NCBI GenBank assembly: GCA_963718405.1
Contig: CAVQYZ010000001.1
Span: forward strand, 941,035-1,005,034
DNA: 64,000 bases
Reading direction: 5' to 3'
DNA from: Bog-756 sp963718405
GTDB lineage: Bacteria; Actinomycetota; Acidimicrobiia; Acidimicrobiales; RAAP-2
Under the pieces are notes generated by a model that had not been told where the DNA came from, made no database searches, and worked only from the letters and a program-made list of their open reading frames with translations. Positions 17,470 to 26,777 of this stretch are shown here, piece by piece (the first letter of the stretch is position 1; each line of letters begins with the position of its first letter). Made by a program: the position numbers and the translations under genes.

Positions 17470-18765
17470 ATGACAGTCAAGCAGCCCTGGTCCCAAGGTC
17501 TCGCTTCCCGGATTCGGACGGTCCCCTCCTGGTGGGACAAGGCTCTGTGGTTGGTGGGCCTGGTGTCCGCGGCCCTGGCCGCTGACGGAACCATTCGACT
17601 GGCCGTAAACCGCCTCCAACTGGACATGGCCGTGTATCTGTTGGGCGGCCGAAACCTGGTCGACGGGCGTCTCTATCTGGTCGGGCTCCCTCGACCACCG
17701 CACCTGCCCTTCACCTACCCGCCGTTCGCGGCGCTGGTGTTCGCTCCGCTCTCTGCTCTTGCCCAGAGCTGGGCCCAGGTGATCTGGGCTGTGATCAACG
17801 TGGCAGCCCTCTTCGCCCTCCTGGCGCTGTCCCTGCGGGCCGCTCTTCCGGCCCTCGGACGACACCGGCTGATGCAGTGGTCGTTGGTCCTCATGGCCCC
17901 GGCGTACCATCTGGAGCCGGTTCAACTGACCTTCAGCTACGGCCAGGTCAACGTGGTGTTGGCGGCCATGGTGTTGGCGGACCTCACGCTCCACGTCCAC
18001 GTCGGCAAGCGGACCCTGCCTCGTGGGGTACTGGTCGGTATCGCCGCCGCCATCAAGTTGGTGCCCCTGGTGTTCGTGCCCTATCTCTTCGTGACCCGCC
18101 AGACCCGGGCCGCCTGGGTGAGCCTCGGGACCTTCGTGGCGTGCTCGCTCCTGACCGCTTGCACCGACCCACGGGTGTCATGGTCCTACTGGACCAAGTA
18201 CGCCTTCGATGCCCAACGGGTGGGCGGCGTCTTCTACATCAGTAACCAGAGCCTCAGGGGCGCCGCCGATCGCCTGGACCACCGGGTGATATCGACCGGT
18301 CTGATCACGGTGGCCGCCGCACTGGTGGTTGTCGTCGGTGTGGCCCTGGCGGCCTGGGCCTTCCGGTCGTCCTCGCCCCTGCTGGGGGTGCTCGTTTGTG
18401 CCACCACCGGACTGCTGGCTTCTCCGATCACGTGGGCCCATCACCTGGTCTGGGTGGTCCCGATCCTGATCTGGTTGGCATGTGCCCCCGATCGTCCCCA
18501 CGGAGGTCGCTACTGGGCCGTAGCCGGGGCCGCGCTCTTTGTCTGGGCCCCGATCTGGAAGGTGCCCGACGCCACCAACAAGGAGTTGTCCGAACACGGG
18601 TGGCAGCTGCTCGAGGGGAACGCGTTCTTTTTTGCCACCGTGGTCTTCATGGTGGGCGTGGCGGTGATGTTGTGGATGCGGCGTCGGGCGCCGTTCGCCG
18701 GTTCTGCCGGTCCTGAAAGCAGGCTCGCCGACACCCAGCCGCCGGTGCAGGTGGCTGAGGGTTAG
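17470..18765 (+). CDS. GT87-like polyprenol-phosphate mannosyltransferase (GT-C)
   Basis: A 431-residue polytopic membrane protein with about ten hydrophobic segments. The DUF2029/GT87 marks are LDMAVYLLGGRNLVDG with an early periplasmic Asp, FTYPPFAALVFAPL, then YGQVNVVLAAMVLADL and GVLVGIAAAIKLVPLVF. In mycobacteria this family (PimE and relatives) moves mannose from polyprenyl phosphate to outer-leaflet lipids. It opens an island of eight GT-C enzymes. The 290 bases before it hold no convincing gene. Donor sugar here is inferred from the family. Confidence 0.85.
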   Translation: MTVKQPWSQGLASRIRTVPSWWDKALWLVGLVSAALAADGTIRLAVNRLQLDMAVYLLGGRNLVDGRLYLVGLPRPPHLPFTYPPFAALVFAPLSALAQSWAQVIWAVINVAALFALLALSLRAALPALGRHRLMQWSLVLMAPAYHLEPVQLTFSYGQVNVVLAAMVLADLTLHVHVGKRTLPRGVLVGIAAAIKLVPLVFVPYLFVTRQTRAAWVSLGTFVACSLLTACTDPRVSWSYWTKYAFDAQRVGGVFYISNQSLRGAADRLDHRVISTGLITVAAALVVVVGVALAAWAFRSSSPLLGVLVCATTGLLASPITWAHHLVWVVPILIWLACAPDRPHGGRYWAVAGAALFVWAPIWKVPDATNKELSEHGWQLLEGNAFFFATVVFMVGVAVMLWMRRRAPFAGSAGPESRLADTQPPVQVAEG

Positions 18766-18811
18766 ACAGGGCGCGGGCCGAAGAAAGGCTCGGACGCCGT
18801 GTCGATCAGGA

Positions 18812-20077
18812 TCACGGGAACACTGCCGTCGAAGCCAGTTCAATGGTGGTCATGGCGGCAAGCAGGACTGCACTGGCCACCACCGCTCCGACGTAGGCCC
18901 GACCCCGGAGACGAGTTCCGTAAGCCACGACCAAGGGAAAGGCCAACATGATGAAGCGCGGTCGCAGCCCGACCGGCGACGCTACCGCGGCCAGACCGGC
19001 TGCTGTCAGCCCGTAGATCAACACGGCAGATGGTTGGCGCTCACGGATGGCCAACACCGCCCCGACCACCGTCACCACCACGCCCACAAACAGGATCTGC
19101 CCCGTCTCGGTCGGAGCCACTGGGTCTCTGACGAATGTGACTACCACGCGGAAGGGGTACGTGAGTGAGGGGTAGCTGTTCCAGCCCCACCTTTCGGTCC
19201 ACCGCCACGCCGACAGTGTGCCGGTGTGGGCCCACAGCCAACCCATGTAGGCAATGAAGCCCAGCGGAGCCAGCACCGGGGCCACCAGGGCCTGCCAGGT
19301 CCTATGACGGAGAGTTTCGCGACCGGCGCACCAGGCACAGCTCAACACAAAGGCCAGGGCGATGGGCGAAGCGGCGGTGGCCAACAGCCCCAGGACCCCG
19401 GCCAGCCACCACTTCTTGCGGAGCAGAGCCAACAGTCCGAAGGCCACACAGGTGATGGCGATGCCCTCGGCGTAGGCCAGGCTGAAGACGAAGGTGCCCG
19501 GGAACACCGCGAACAGCAGGGTGGCGCGAGTGGCCTGTCGGCTTCCCGCGTACTGCCGGACCAGCGTGCCGATGGCCACCACCGCGGTCAACCCGGTAAC
19601 CCCGCTGATCGCCAGGCCAATGACGAGGGGTGACAATGAGGTGGCGTAGCTGAGCCAGCGGATCGTAAGTGGGAACAACGGGAAAAAGGCGATGGTGCTG
19701 CGGGCCGGAGGGCCATGCACCATGGGCAGATGGTTGGGCCATCCGTGCTGGGCGGCGCGGATGAACCACTGTCCGTCCCAGACGCCGAGATCGGCACGGA
19801 GCGACTTGTGGGTGAAACAGTCGATGGCCGCGGCGCCCGCCACGGTCAGCCCCCGGGCCAGGAGGTAGATCGACACCGGCCAGAAGAGGTACCACTGACG
19901 GACTCCCACTCGGGCTTCCGAGGTGAGGTTGGGCGTTTCCGAACCCCGCTGGGGCGGCAGTGTGGATGCGGATGGACCCGCTTGGGCTGTGGCCTCGGAG
20001 GTGGAGGGATCGACGACAGCCAAGGGAGACTTCCGGGGCGGCTCGGCGTTGGTGTCGTCGGTCGGCTCACGTGACAT
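18812..20077 (-). CDS. PIG-V-like mannosyltransferase (GT-C)
   Basis: A 421-residue membrane protein. The first 60 residues are a polar cytoplasmic tail, then about ten helices. VWDGQWFIRAAQHGWP followed by FFPLFPLTIRWLSY matches the WD...Y.IA..GY/FFPLxP signature of PIG-V-type GT-C mannosyltransferases; the Asp is the likely catalytic or metal-site residue. It would use a polyprenyl-phospho sugar at the outer face. It is convergent with the GT87 gene before it and shares direction with the next GT87. Confidence 0.78.
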   Translation of the reverse strand: MSREPTDDTNAEPPRKSPLAVVDPSTSEATAQAGPSASTLPPQRGSETPNLTSEARVGVRQWYLFWPVSIYLLARGLTVAGAAAIDCFTHKSLRADLGVWDGQWFIRAAQHGWPNHLPMVHGPPARSTIAFFPLFPLTIRWLSYATSLSPLVIGLAISGVTGLTAVVAIGTLVRQYAGSRQATRATLLFAVFPGTFVFSLAYAEGIAITCVAFGLLALLRKKWWLAGVLGLLATAASPIALAFVLSCAWCAGRETLRHRTWQALVAPVLAPLGFIAYMGWLWAHTGTLSAWRWTERWGWNSYPSLTYPFRVVVTFVRDPVAPTETGQILFVGVVVTVVGAVLAIRERQPSAVLIYGLTAAGLAAVASPVGLRPRFIMLAFPLVVAYGTRLRGRAYVGAVVASAVLLAAMTTIELASTAVFP

Positions 20078-20127
20078 GGTCGATCACCACCGAACGCCGA
20101 TGAATCCGCTGGGCACGGACGGAGCAA

Positions 20128-21318
20128 TCACGGATTGGGCCTGGCCTCTGAACGACGGTGACCGGGGGCACCGATGCGGAGCACTCCCTCGGTTGCTGCC
20201 CACATGACCAGAACCACGGCGCCGCCGATGACCAGAGCGTTGCTCCCCAGGTAGGAGAGGGGAACAACATGGAGCCACAGATAGGGTGCCGCCACGCCCA
20301 ACCCCACCAGCACCAGGAGGGCCGTGGCCACGGCCCGGTGGGTCCTCCACAGCTCCACGATGACGATCGGGGCCAGAGCCAGCCACGACCAGTGATGGGA
20401 CCACGAGACCGGACTGATCAACAGCTCGGTGAGGGCCAGCACCATGACGGCGTCGGCGGTCCGGGACTGCTCCAGCAGGCGCCGTGTCAGCAGGGTGCCC
20501 AGGGCCAGGGTCAACAGAGACAACACTGCCCACACCGCGGTCCCGGTGTGGCCCCCGTGGAAGGGGGCCCGGTGCACCATGCCGTTCCACGACTGGTTGC
20601 TCACCACGCCGAGTACACCGGTTCGGCTGGCGTCGGCGACCTGGTGGAACCAGTAACGGGTGGAGTCTGCCGGCAATACGATCCAGCTGATCGCCGTGAC
20701 GCCGATGAAGGCCCCGATCCCACGCAAAAAGGAGCGCCACTGGCGATCCGCCGGGAAGTAGATCAGAAAGACCAGGGGGGTGAGTTTGATGGCGGCCGCC
20801 AGGCCCACCAGGACACCCCTTCTCGAGGATCGCACCCAGGTGAGGTCAGCCACGATCATCGCCATCAACATCAGATTTATCTGGCCGTAGTCAAAGTTGC
20901 TGCGCACCGGCTCCAGGGCCAAGGAAGCCGCGCCGCCCAGTAGGCCGGCCAGCGCCCAGGCCCGGCCGGAGGGCAGGGTGAAGGTGGTCCGGAGGAGCAG
21001 GAAGGCTGCGACCACCATCGACGCGGCGCTGAGGAGCCACCAACCGGTCTCTACCAGGCCCAGCGAGCCGAAGGTCAAGGGACTCAGTACCAAGAGCGCA
21101 AAGGGGGTGTAGGTGAAGGGCAGATGGTTGGCGGTGAAGTACGAGGTGAACGGCGACCCGCCGTCGTAGAGCGCGTGACCGGCGGCCCGATAGACCCGGA
21201 GGTCGAGGTGCCACGAGGCGCCGAAGTGGAACATGTATGCACCCGAGAGCAGCCAGACAGCGATGCCGGCAACGGCGATGCACCAGGTTGGAAGCCGACG
21301 CACTGCTTCTACTCTCAT
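20128..21318 (-). CDS. GT87-like polyprenol-phosphate mannosyltransferase (GT-C), second copy
   Basis: A 396-residue polytopic protein related to the gene at 17470. Shared marks are LDLRVYRAAGHALYDGG with the early Asp, FTYTPFALLVLSPL, YGQINLMLMAMIVADL and GVLVGLAAAIKLTPLVF. A later WSHHWSW motif is also common in the family. The start ATG at 21318 overlaps the stop of a very short upstream frame (ATGA), which hints at translational coupling. Acceptor unknown. Confidence 0.85.
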   Translation of the reverse strand: MRVEAVRRLPTWCIAVAGIAVWLLSGAYMFHFGASWHLDLRVYRAAGHALYDGGSPFTSYFTANHLPFTYTPFALLVLSPLTFGSLGLVETGWWLLSAASMVVAAFLLLRTTFTLPSGRAWALAGLLGGAASLALEPVRSNFDYGQINLMLMAMIVADLTWVRSSRRGVLVGLAAAIKLTPLVFLIYFPADRQWRSFLRGIGAFIGVTAISWIVLPADSTRYWFHQVADASRTGVLGVVSNQSWNGMVHRAPFHGGHTGTAVWAVLSLLTLALGTLLTRRLLEQSRTADAVMVLALTELLISPVSWSHHWSWLALAPIVIVELWRTHRAVATALLVLVGLGVAAPYLWLHVVPLSYLGSNALVIGGAVVLVMWAATEGVLRIGAPGHRRSEARPNP

Positions 21319-21452
21319 CGCCTCGTGCCGTTCTCCGAAGGCCCACGGTCTCTGGTCGTTGCCCGTCTCGTGGTGAGAGAAACGATGTGGACGCCGGTGG
21401 CATCCGCCACGTCGGTCAGAAGGCGCCGTACGTCTTTTGGCGTCCAGGTCAC
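21315..21452 (-). CDS. Possible small or truncated gene coupled to the GT87 gene
   Basis: A short frame whose stop overlaps the ATG of the GT87 gene (ATGA). From GTG at 21452 it gives 45 residues (VTWTPKDVRRLLTDVADATG...). The frame stays open upstream for about 30 more codons reading RIHWYSDGDV, without a start. The composition looks protein-like, with an amphipathic helix. It may be the end of a decayed or frameshifted gene. No family recognised. Confidence 0.3.
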   Translation of the reverse strand: MTWTPKDVRRLLTDVADATGVHIVSLTTRRATTRDRGPSENGTRR

Positions 21453-21539
21453 GTCGCCGTCACTGTACCAATGAATCCGGCCGATACGGGACCAGGGGTC
21501 ATCGCTCGATCGGGCGCCATGTGGACCCGTTCATCGATA

Positions 21540-21791
21540 CAACGTGGCCCGGTCAGCGCCCGATAATGGTGGCCTCTTCGGCCCCGACCTGTGCGGTGTC
21601 AGCCGTCTGACCCAGGTGGCAAACTCGGTGACGGTGCCGTCCGAGGAGATGACTCCACCTCCCAGGTCGGACGTCCAGGCAAGGCTCCCGTCCGACGAGA
21701 TGACCGTGGGGTCGCGGCCCACCGGGATGGTCCGGACCAAGGATCCGGCCGGGTAGTCGTGACACGAAAGGGCGGGCATCTCAACCGCCAC
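21540..21791 (-). pseudogene. Fragment of a YVTN-type beta-propeller secreted protein
   Basis: An 86-residue frame containing GSLVRTIPVGRDPTVISSDG, SLAWTSDLGGGVISSDG and TVTEFATWV. These are consecutive pieces of the RTIPVG-DP-ISSDG-VWT repeat found in large exported propeller proteins of actinobacteria. Intact members have many such repeats and a signal peptide; here only one or two remain. It looks like a remnant beside the GT-C island. Confidence 0.5.
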
Positions 21792-21857
21792 AGGGGACCA
21801 CAGGGCGGAGCGTCCGGCGATTCAGTAGAGTGGGGGTCTAGGAGGGGTTGGTATTTC

Positions 21858-23129
21858 ATGTGCGGATTTCGGGCGGGGAGCATCTGGGTGACCACGGGTC
21901 CGATGGGACCGGGTACGCCGCGGAAGAGGACCTCTGGGTGGCGATCCCTCCGACTGGTCAAGATCAATAGGGCCGTGTTCGCCGGGTTGGGGGTGCTGTC
22001 GCTGGCTCTGTCGCTGGTCATCTTCTCGCCCCCGACGTTCGCCGCCACGGCCTCGAAAACGTACGAGTGGGGGAGTTCGGTCGGAGGCGGTGACACCAAG
22101 ACGTCGCCTGAGCTCGTGGCCATGAGTGGTGAGGCCAGCATCCACGCCGGAAACCAGTCCGACCTCGCCATCCTGCCGAACGGCACGGTCGAAGGTTGGG
22201 GCTTGACCGAGGTGGCGAAAGCTTCAATGAGGCCGATACGCATACCGAAGCTGAACCACGTGGTGCAGGTGGCCGCCGGCGACCACAGTTTTGTCGCCGT
22301 GGAAGCTCCATCCGGCATACCGTCCGGCACGTGCCCGGCGCATACCAGCGTCTGGGTCTGGGGCTCGAACATCGACAATGACCTTGGTCTCGGCTCGAGC
22401 TCCGGTACCGTCAAAGTGCCGGTCGAGCTCACCGCGCTTGATGATCTCGGTGTGGTCCAGGTGGCCGCGGCCTCGTGGCACATGTTCGCCCTGACCTGTA
22501 CCGGCCAGGTTTACGTGTGGGGCTCGAACGCCTCCGACGACCTCGGCATGGGGTCGGTAGGCGATCAGGCGGTGCCGGTCAAGAATCCATATCTGACCTC
22601 TTTGACCGGTGGCACTTCGAAAGGAGTGATGTTGGACTCCGGTAGCTTCGCCGCGGACATTCTGGTCAAGGGTCGGGCGTACGGCTGGGGTAACAACGGA
22701 CAGCTCCAGTGCGGCTGCGGTTCCACGGACCGTACGGTGAGCTACCCGAAGGCGGTCACCCAGAGGGTGTCCTTTACCTCCGTCTCGTCAGGTGGTGACT
22801 TTGACTACAACGGTCACTCGCTGGCCCTCGATTCGTCGGGACGGGTGTGGTGCTGGGGCGATAACACCTCGGGCCAGTGCGGGCTCGGTTCCACCGGCAC
22901 TGTCGGGACTCCGACTCTGGTACCCGGGCTTCCGAGGATCACCGAAATCGGGGCGGGAGGGCAGCAGTCCATGTACCTCGACTCCTCGGGCAACGTGTGG
23001 ACCTCCGGCAACAACCAATTCGGACAGGGTGGTGACGGCACGGAGACCAACGAGCTGCACGTGGTCAAGGTGTTGAGCGGGATCGCCATGATCTCGGCCG
23101 GCGCCGCCCACTCGCTGGCTGCCACCTGA
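21858..23129 (+). CDS. Secreted RCC1-repeat beta-propeller protein
   Basis: A 423-residue exported protein. A ribosome site (GGAGG) stands about 12 bases before the ATG at 21858. A late signal segment (about residues 36-60, VFAGLGVLSLALSLVIF) is followed by a likely cleavage after PPTFA. The mature part has about seven RCC1-like units, for example VWVWGSNIDNDLGLG, VYVWGSNASDDLGMG, AYGWGNNGQLQCG and VWCWGDNTSGQCGLG, enough for one closed propeller. Such proteins bind partners at the cell surface; no enzymatic role is implied. Beginning further downstream at the Met near 21903 is possible. Confidence 0.85.
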   Translation: MCGFRAGSIWVTTGPMGPGTPRKRTSGWRSLRLVKINRAVFAGLGVLSLALSLVIFSPPTFAATASKTYEWGSSVGGGDTKTSPELVAMSGEASIHAGNQSDLAILPNGTVEGWGLTEVAKASMRPIRIPKLNHVVQVAAGDHSFVAVEAPSGIPSGTCPAHTSVWVWGSNIDNDLGLGSSSGTVKVPVELTALDDLGVVQVAAASWHMFALTCTGQVYVWGSNASDDLGMGSVGDQAVPVKNPYLTSLTGGTSKGVMLDSGSFAADILVKGRAYGWGNNGQLQCGCGSTDRTVSYPKAVTQRVSFTSVSSGGDFDYNGHSLALDSSGRVWCWGDNTSGQCGLGSTGTVGTPTLVPGLPRITEIGAGGQQSMYLDSSGNVWTSGNNQFGQGGDGTETNELHVVKVLSGIAMISAGAAHSLAAT

Positions 23130-23283
23130 GCCGCCGCCACGGGCGTGGCTCGCTCCTGGCGGCATTTCCTGTCCTCGAACGTTCGAGGAGTGCCGCCGAC
23201 CGGCAACGTGGGGCATCCGGGGACTTGTTGTGACCAGCTCCGCGCCGTGGGCTCCCGCGCACCGCCGCGGAAGGGGATGCCTT

Positions 23284-23829
23284 GTGAAACATCGGCACGC
23301 ACTAGCCACTGCTGTGCTGGCTGTTCCGCTGATTGCCGCGGTGTTCGTGCTCCCGGCGGCCGCAAGTGGTGCCACGGCGGGCGCTACGGGTCAAGCCCCC
23401 CTGACGGCCGCGCAGGCCAAGGCGCTCTCGACCGACGTGACCGACAAGGTGATCGTCGTCTTCAAAAACCAGGTGCCGACGATCCCGGAGGCCACGCAGA
23501 ACGTTGGTCGGCGGGCTGCCGCCGTGGGTCGACTGCAAAATGGTGTAGTCCATGCCCCGGAATCCGTGTCCCGCCCCGTGATCACCGGCCTGCCATGGAT
23601 CAGTGTGCTCTCGACTGTCGGGCGCGATCAATGGAGCTGGTTCGGGACTCGGAGACCAACCACTGCTGTGACCGGTCGAGCTGTCGCTCGTGGGGAGCGT
23701 GGTGCAGGCCACCCGGAGCCTCGGTCTGGGTGCCACACCGCCGGCAGACTGCCATCCGGCCGTTGGTCTCCGGAGTGTGATGAGCATCGAGCTGGATGCC
23801 CACGTCTACTGCCAGGCTTGACGCCATGA
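23284..23829 (+). pseudogene. Truncated secreted subtilase (S8) propeptide remnant
   Basis: From GTG at 23284 there is a clean signal peptide (KHRHALATAVLAVPLIAAVF). It is followed by the start of an inhibitor I9-type propeptide, KVIVVFKNQVPTIPEATQNV, as in exported subtilisin-like proteases. Recognisable similarity stops near 23540. The remaining frame to 23829 is unlike any protease and lacks the Asp/His/Ser sites. No continuation is seen in the other frames, so this looks like true truncation, not a single indel. Confidence 0.55.
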
Positions 23830-24334
23830 TCCTCCGATCATCCGGCGAACCTGAATCGAAGGGCTACCGGAACCGAGAGGCGGAGGCTGGCCCGAGGTGG
23901 GCGAGTTCGCTCTGCGCTCCACTCTAGGCCCAGTGCAACCATCGTCGAGACCATCGTGGGAACCGAAGCCCAGCCACGGAGTGTGGGCGATCGGCTGCGA
24001 TAAGCGGTTTAACAAGGCCGCCCAGTTGGCGGTCGAGTCCGTCACCACAACCGTCGCCCTCATGCCGATCGATCTCGTCAACGTTCAATGACACCGTATT
24101 GATGAGGATCCTGAAGGTTCGTTCCTGAGAATTCTGAGAACTGTCAGGCCGCCCATTTTAGCGGCCTCTGGTCGGATCTCCTCAACCACGGATGGGCGGA
24201 GTCCGGACGTCATCTGTGTGCGCCCTCGGTTCTTGCCGAGTCGACCGCCACTAGGTCCGGCGGAGTGAACGTTGGTCGCCGAACCGGTGACGTGGGAGGC
24301 GCCACTCCGAGGAAGAGGGTCTAGATTCACCGGC
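23830..24334 (+). other. Non-coding or degenerate stretch
   Basis: About 500 bases with no frame I can support, no tRNA and no clear mobile-element ends. Together with the truncated protease before it and the propeller fragment upstream, this suggests decayed sequence at the edge of the YfhO-like array. Confidence 0.4.
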
Positions 24335-26680
24335 GTGACGGACACCCGGCCCGAGGACGTCCCAGTGGCCGATCCGTCGGAACCGCCGACGTCGCCATCA
24401 GACGAGCGCATTCCCTGGTGGAAGGATGCCCTCGGCGTCGGATGGGTGGTAGTCGTCGTCCTTTTGGTCATGGTGCCGGCGTTGCGCCACGGAACATCGC
24501 TGGGCCCCTATGGCCTTTTGTCGCAGTACGGGCTCCTGGCCCAGCATCGCGTCAGCGTCCGCAACCCCTTCGCCGGCGATCAGGTCACCCAGATGATTCC
24601 CTGGACCCAGTTGGCCTGGACCCAGATTCACAACGGCCAGCTTCCTCTGTGGAATCCGTACAACGCACTCGGCGTCCCGTTGGCCTTCAACTGGCAGTCC
24701 GCCACCTTCAGCCTTCCGGCCCTGCTCAGTTACATGGCGCCACTCCGTGCCGCCTACACCGTCCAGGTACTGGTGACCCTGGTGGTGGCCGGCACCGGCG
24801 TCTATGTGTTGGCTCGGGTCCTCCGGCTGAACGTGGTGGCGTGCGCACTGGCTGGAACCGTGTTCGGGCTGAGCGGTTCGTTCATCGGGTGGCTGGGCTG
24901 GCCGGTGGCTTCGGTGATGTCCTGGACCGGTTGGCTGCTCGCCGCCACTGTATTGATCCTACGAGGGGGCAGGAGAGCGACATCGGTGGCGCTGTTCAGC
25001 GTAGCTCTGGCCTTTGCCGTCTACGCCGGTGAGCCGGACACCCTGGTGCTGGTAGCCGGCACCCTGGTCGTGTTGGTGATCGTGTTGGTGGCGATGGGCG
25101 TACCCGATCGCCACGGCCCCAGAGGGTTACGTCCGCTCGGCGATCTCCTGCTGGCCACCGCGGCCGGTCTGGCTCTGAGCGCCCCGCTCCTTTTGCCGGG
25201 ACTTCAGCTCCTGGCCGGGTCGAGCCGCAATGTGGCTGGGGGGGTGTTCTCCGGTCAGAAGGCGCTCTCGATCCATCGACTGTTGACGGTCATGGTTCCC
25301 GGACTCGATGGTCTGCCCATCGGGTGGCACCGCAGCTACATCGGGATCATCGCCGTCACCCTGGCGGCGGCCGGCTGGGTTCACTATCGACGCAGACCCG
25401 AAGTAACCGCCATCGGAGCGGTTGGCGTGGTGGCGGCGCTGGTCTGCTTCACCCAGCCGGTCGAATCTGTCCTCAACGCCTTACCCGGGCTGGGAGCGGT
25501 TCGATGGGCCCGGTCCGAGAGTGTGCTGGAGCTGGCCGTCGCCGTACTCGCCGGCGTGGGTTTGGACGTCCTGATCCGCCACTACCGGGAGCGAGCCGTG
25601 CTGCGGCTCTTCGAGGCACTCTTCGCCGCGGCCGGTCTGGCGGTCTTTGCCATCTGGGCCTCCCACCCCCGCCAGGGCCCGGTACGGGCCCACAACCTGG
25701 TGTGGGCGGGCGGCGGAGTGGTGCTGGCCCTGGTGGTCTTCGCTGCTCTCGAATTTGCCCGTGCGAGGGCGGTTGGACAAGGGGGCCGAAGGAGGGGCAT
25801 CTCGAGGCCGGAGCGGACGGGCCTCCGGTCGCCGGGACTCTGGGCTGCGGTCCTGCTGGTGGCCTGTCAATCGGCCTTTTTGGTGGTCATGGGCAGTTCG
25901 CAGTGGTCGTCGAACTCCTCCTCGTTCACGGCCACACCAGCAGTGGTGGAACTTCAACGGGCAGTGGGATCGTCGTTGGTGGCCTTCGGGGCGCCAGCGT
26001 GCAGAACTGATGCCACACCGGGTATCCCCCCCAATATCAACATCGTCTACGGGGTCAGCGAACTGGCTGCCTATGACCCCATGCTTCCGCACCGCTACTA
26101 CCAGGCATGGTCCGCCGCAACTGGCACGGCCGGCGGGTATCCGAGCGAGTCCCGTTACTGCCCGGGGGTGACGTCGGTAGCGTTGGCCCGCCGGTACGGC
26201 GTGTCCTTCGTGTTGGAGTCGCGTGGCACTAGCGGCCCCAAGGGCACCATCTTTGACGCCGCCATAGGGAACGAGGACCTGTACCGCGTCCCCGGCGCCG
26301 CGCTGGCGACGCTCGTTCGGTCTCCCACCGGACACCTTCCCGCGGTCGATGCCCGGGGAACGGCAGTGTCTGTGACCCACCCCGAGGCACGGTCGTGGAG
26401 AGTGGTGACGGATGACGCCCAATCCGGGGTGCTCCGGCTGCGGCTCACCGATGTGCCGGGTTGGCATGCCACCATCGACGGCCATGCCCTGCCTCTGGAG
26501 CAGTATGCCGGCGTCATGCTCCAGGCCCACATCCCGTCCGGCCATCACGTGATACTGCTCTCGTACTGGCCCACCGACTTCACCGTCGGGATCGGGTTGG
26601 CGGTCATCAGTGCCCTGGCTCTTGCCGTGGGGCTCGTCCTCGGACTGCTGTCCCGGCGACGAATGTCGCCAAACCTGTGA
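24335..26680 (+). CDS. YfhO-like GT-C membrane glycosyltransferase, paralogue 1
   Basis: A 781-residue protein with about a dozen membrane helices and a C-terminal extracytoplasmic beta domain. Shared marks of the four-copy family are IPWTQLAWTQIHNGQLPLWN (about residue 87), FNWQSATFSLPALL, FGLSGSFIGWLGWP and a C-terminal LRLRLTDVPGWHATIDG. Two cysteines in the C-terminal domain (APACRTD and RYCPGV) are conserved across the paralogues. YfhO proteins in Firmicutes glycosylate lipids or lipoteichoic acid from a lipid-linked sugar; that role is inferred here. GTG at 24335 is preferred. This is the most divergent of the four. Confidence 0.82.
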   Translation: MTDTRPEDVPVADPSEPPTSPSDERIPWWKDALGVGWVVVVVLLVMVPALRHGTSLGPYGLLSQYGLLAQHRVSVRNPFAGDQVTQMIPWTQLAWTQIHNGQLPLWNPYNALGVPLAFNWQSATFSLPALLSYMAPLRAAYTVQVLVTLVVAGTGVYVLARVLRLNVVACALAGTVFGLSGSFIGWLGWPVASVMSWTGWLLAATVLILRGGRRATSVALFSVALAFAVYAGEPDTLVLVAGTLVVLVIVLVAMGVPDRHGPRGLRPLGDLLLATAAGLALSAPLLLPGLQLLAGSSRNVAGGVFSGQKALSIHRLLTVMVPGLDGLPIGWHRSYIGIIAVTLAAAGWVHYRRRPEVTAIGAVGVVAALVCFTQPVESVLNALPGLGAVRWARSESVLELAVAVLAGVGLDVLIRHYRERAVLRLFEALFAAAGLAVFAIWASHPRQGPVRAHNLVWAGGGVVLALVVFAALEFARARAVGQGGRRRGISRPERTGLRSPGLWAAVLLVACQSAFLVVMGSSQWSSNSSSFTATPAVVELQRAVGSSLVAFGAPACRTDATPGIPPNINIVYGVSELAAYDPMLPHRYYQAWSAATGTAGGYPSESRYCPGVTSVALARRYGVSFVLESRGTSGPKGTIFDAAIGNEDLYRVPGAALATLVRSPTGHLPAVDARGTAVSVTHPEARSWRVVTDDAQSGVLRLRLTDVPGWHATIDGHALPLEQYAGVMLQAHIPSGHHVILLSYWPTDFTVGIGLAVISALALAVGLVLGLLSRRRMSPNL

Positions 26681-26777
26681 TCTCCGGCCGGCACCCGCCC
26701 GTCAGGCGCTCGGATTGGGACATCCATGGTCTGGACATGCTGGTGGGGCGCCGTCTATGGTCCACGGTCGGGGTGCC

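Noticed and set aside
23600..24081. Several frames of 64-91 codons on both strands between the subtilase remnant and the YfhO-like array
   Set aside because: None resembles a known transposase or protein, and codon use is irregular; treated as degenerate sequence.
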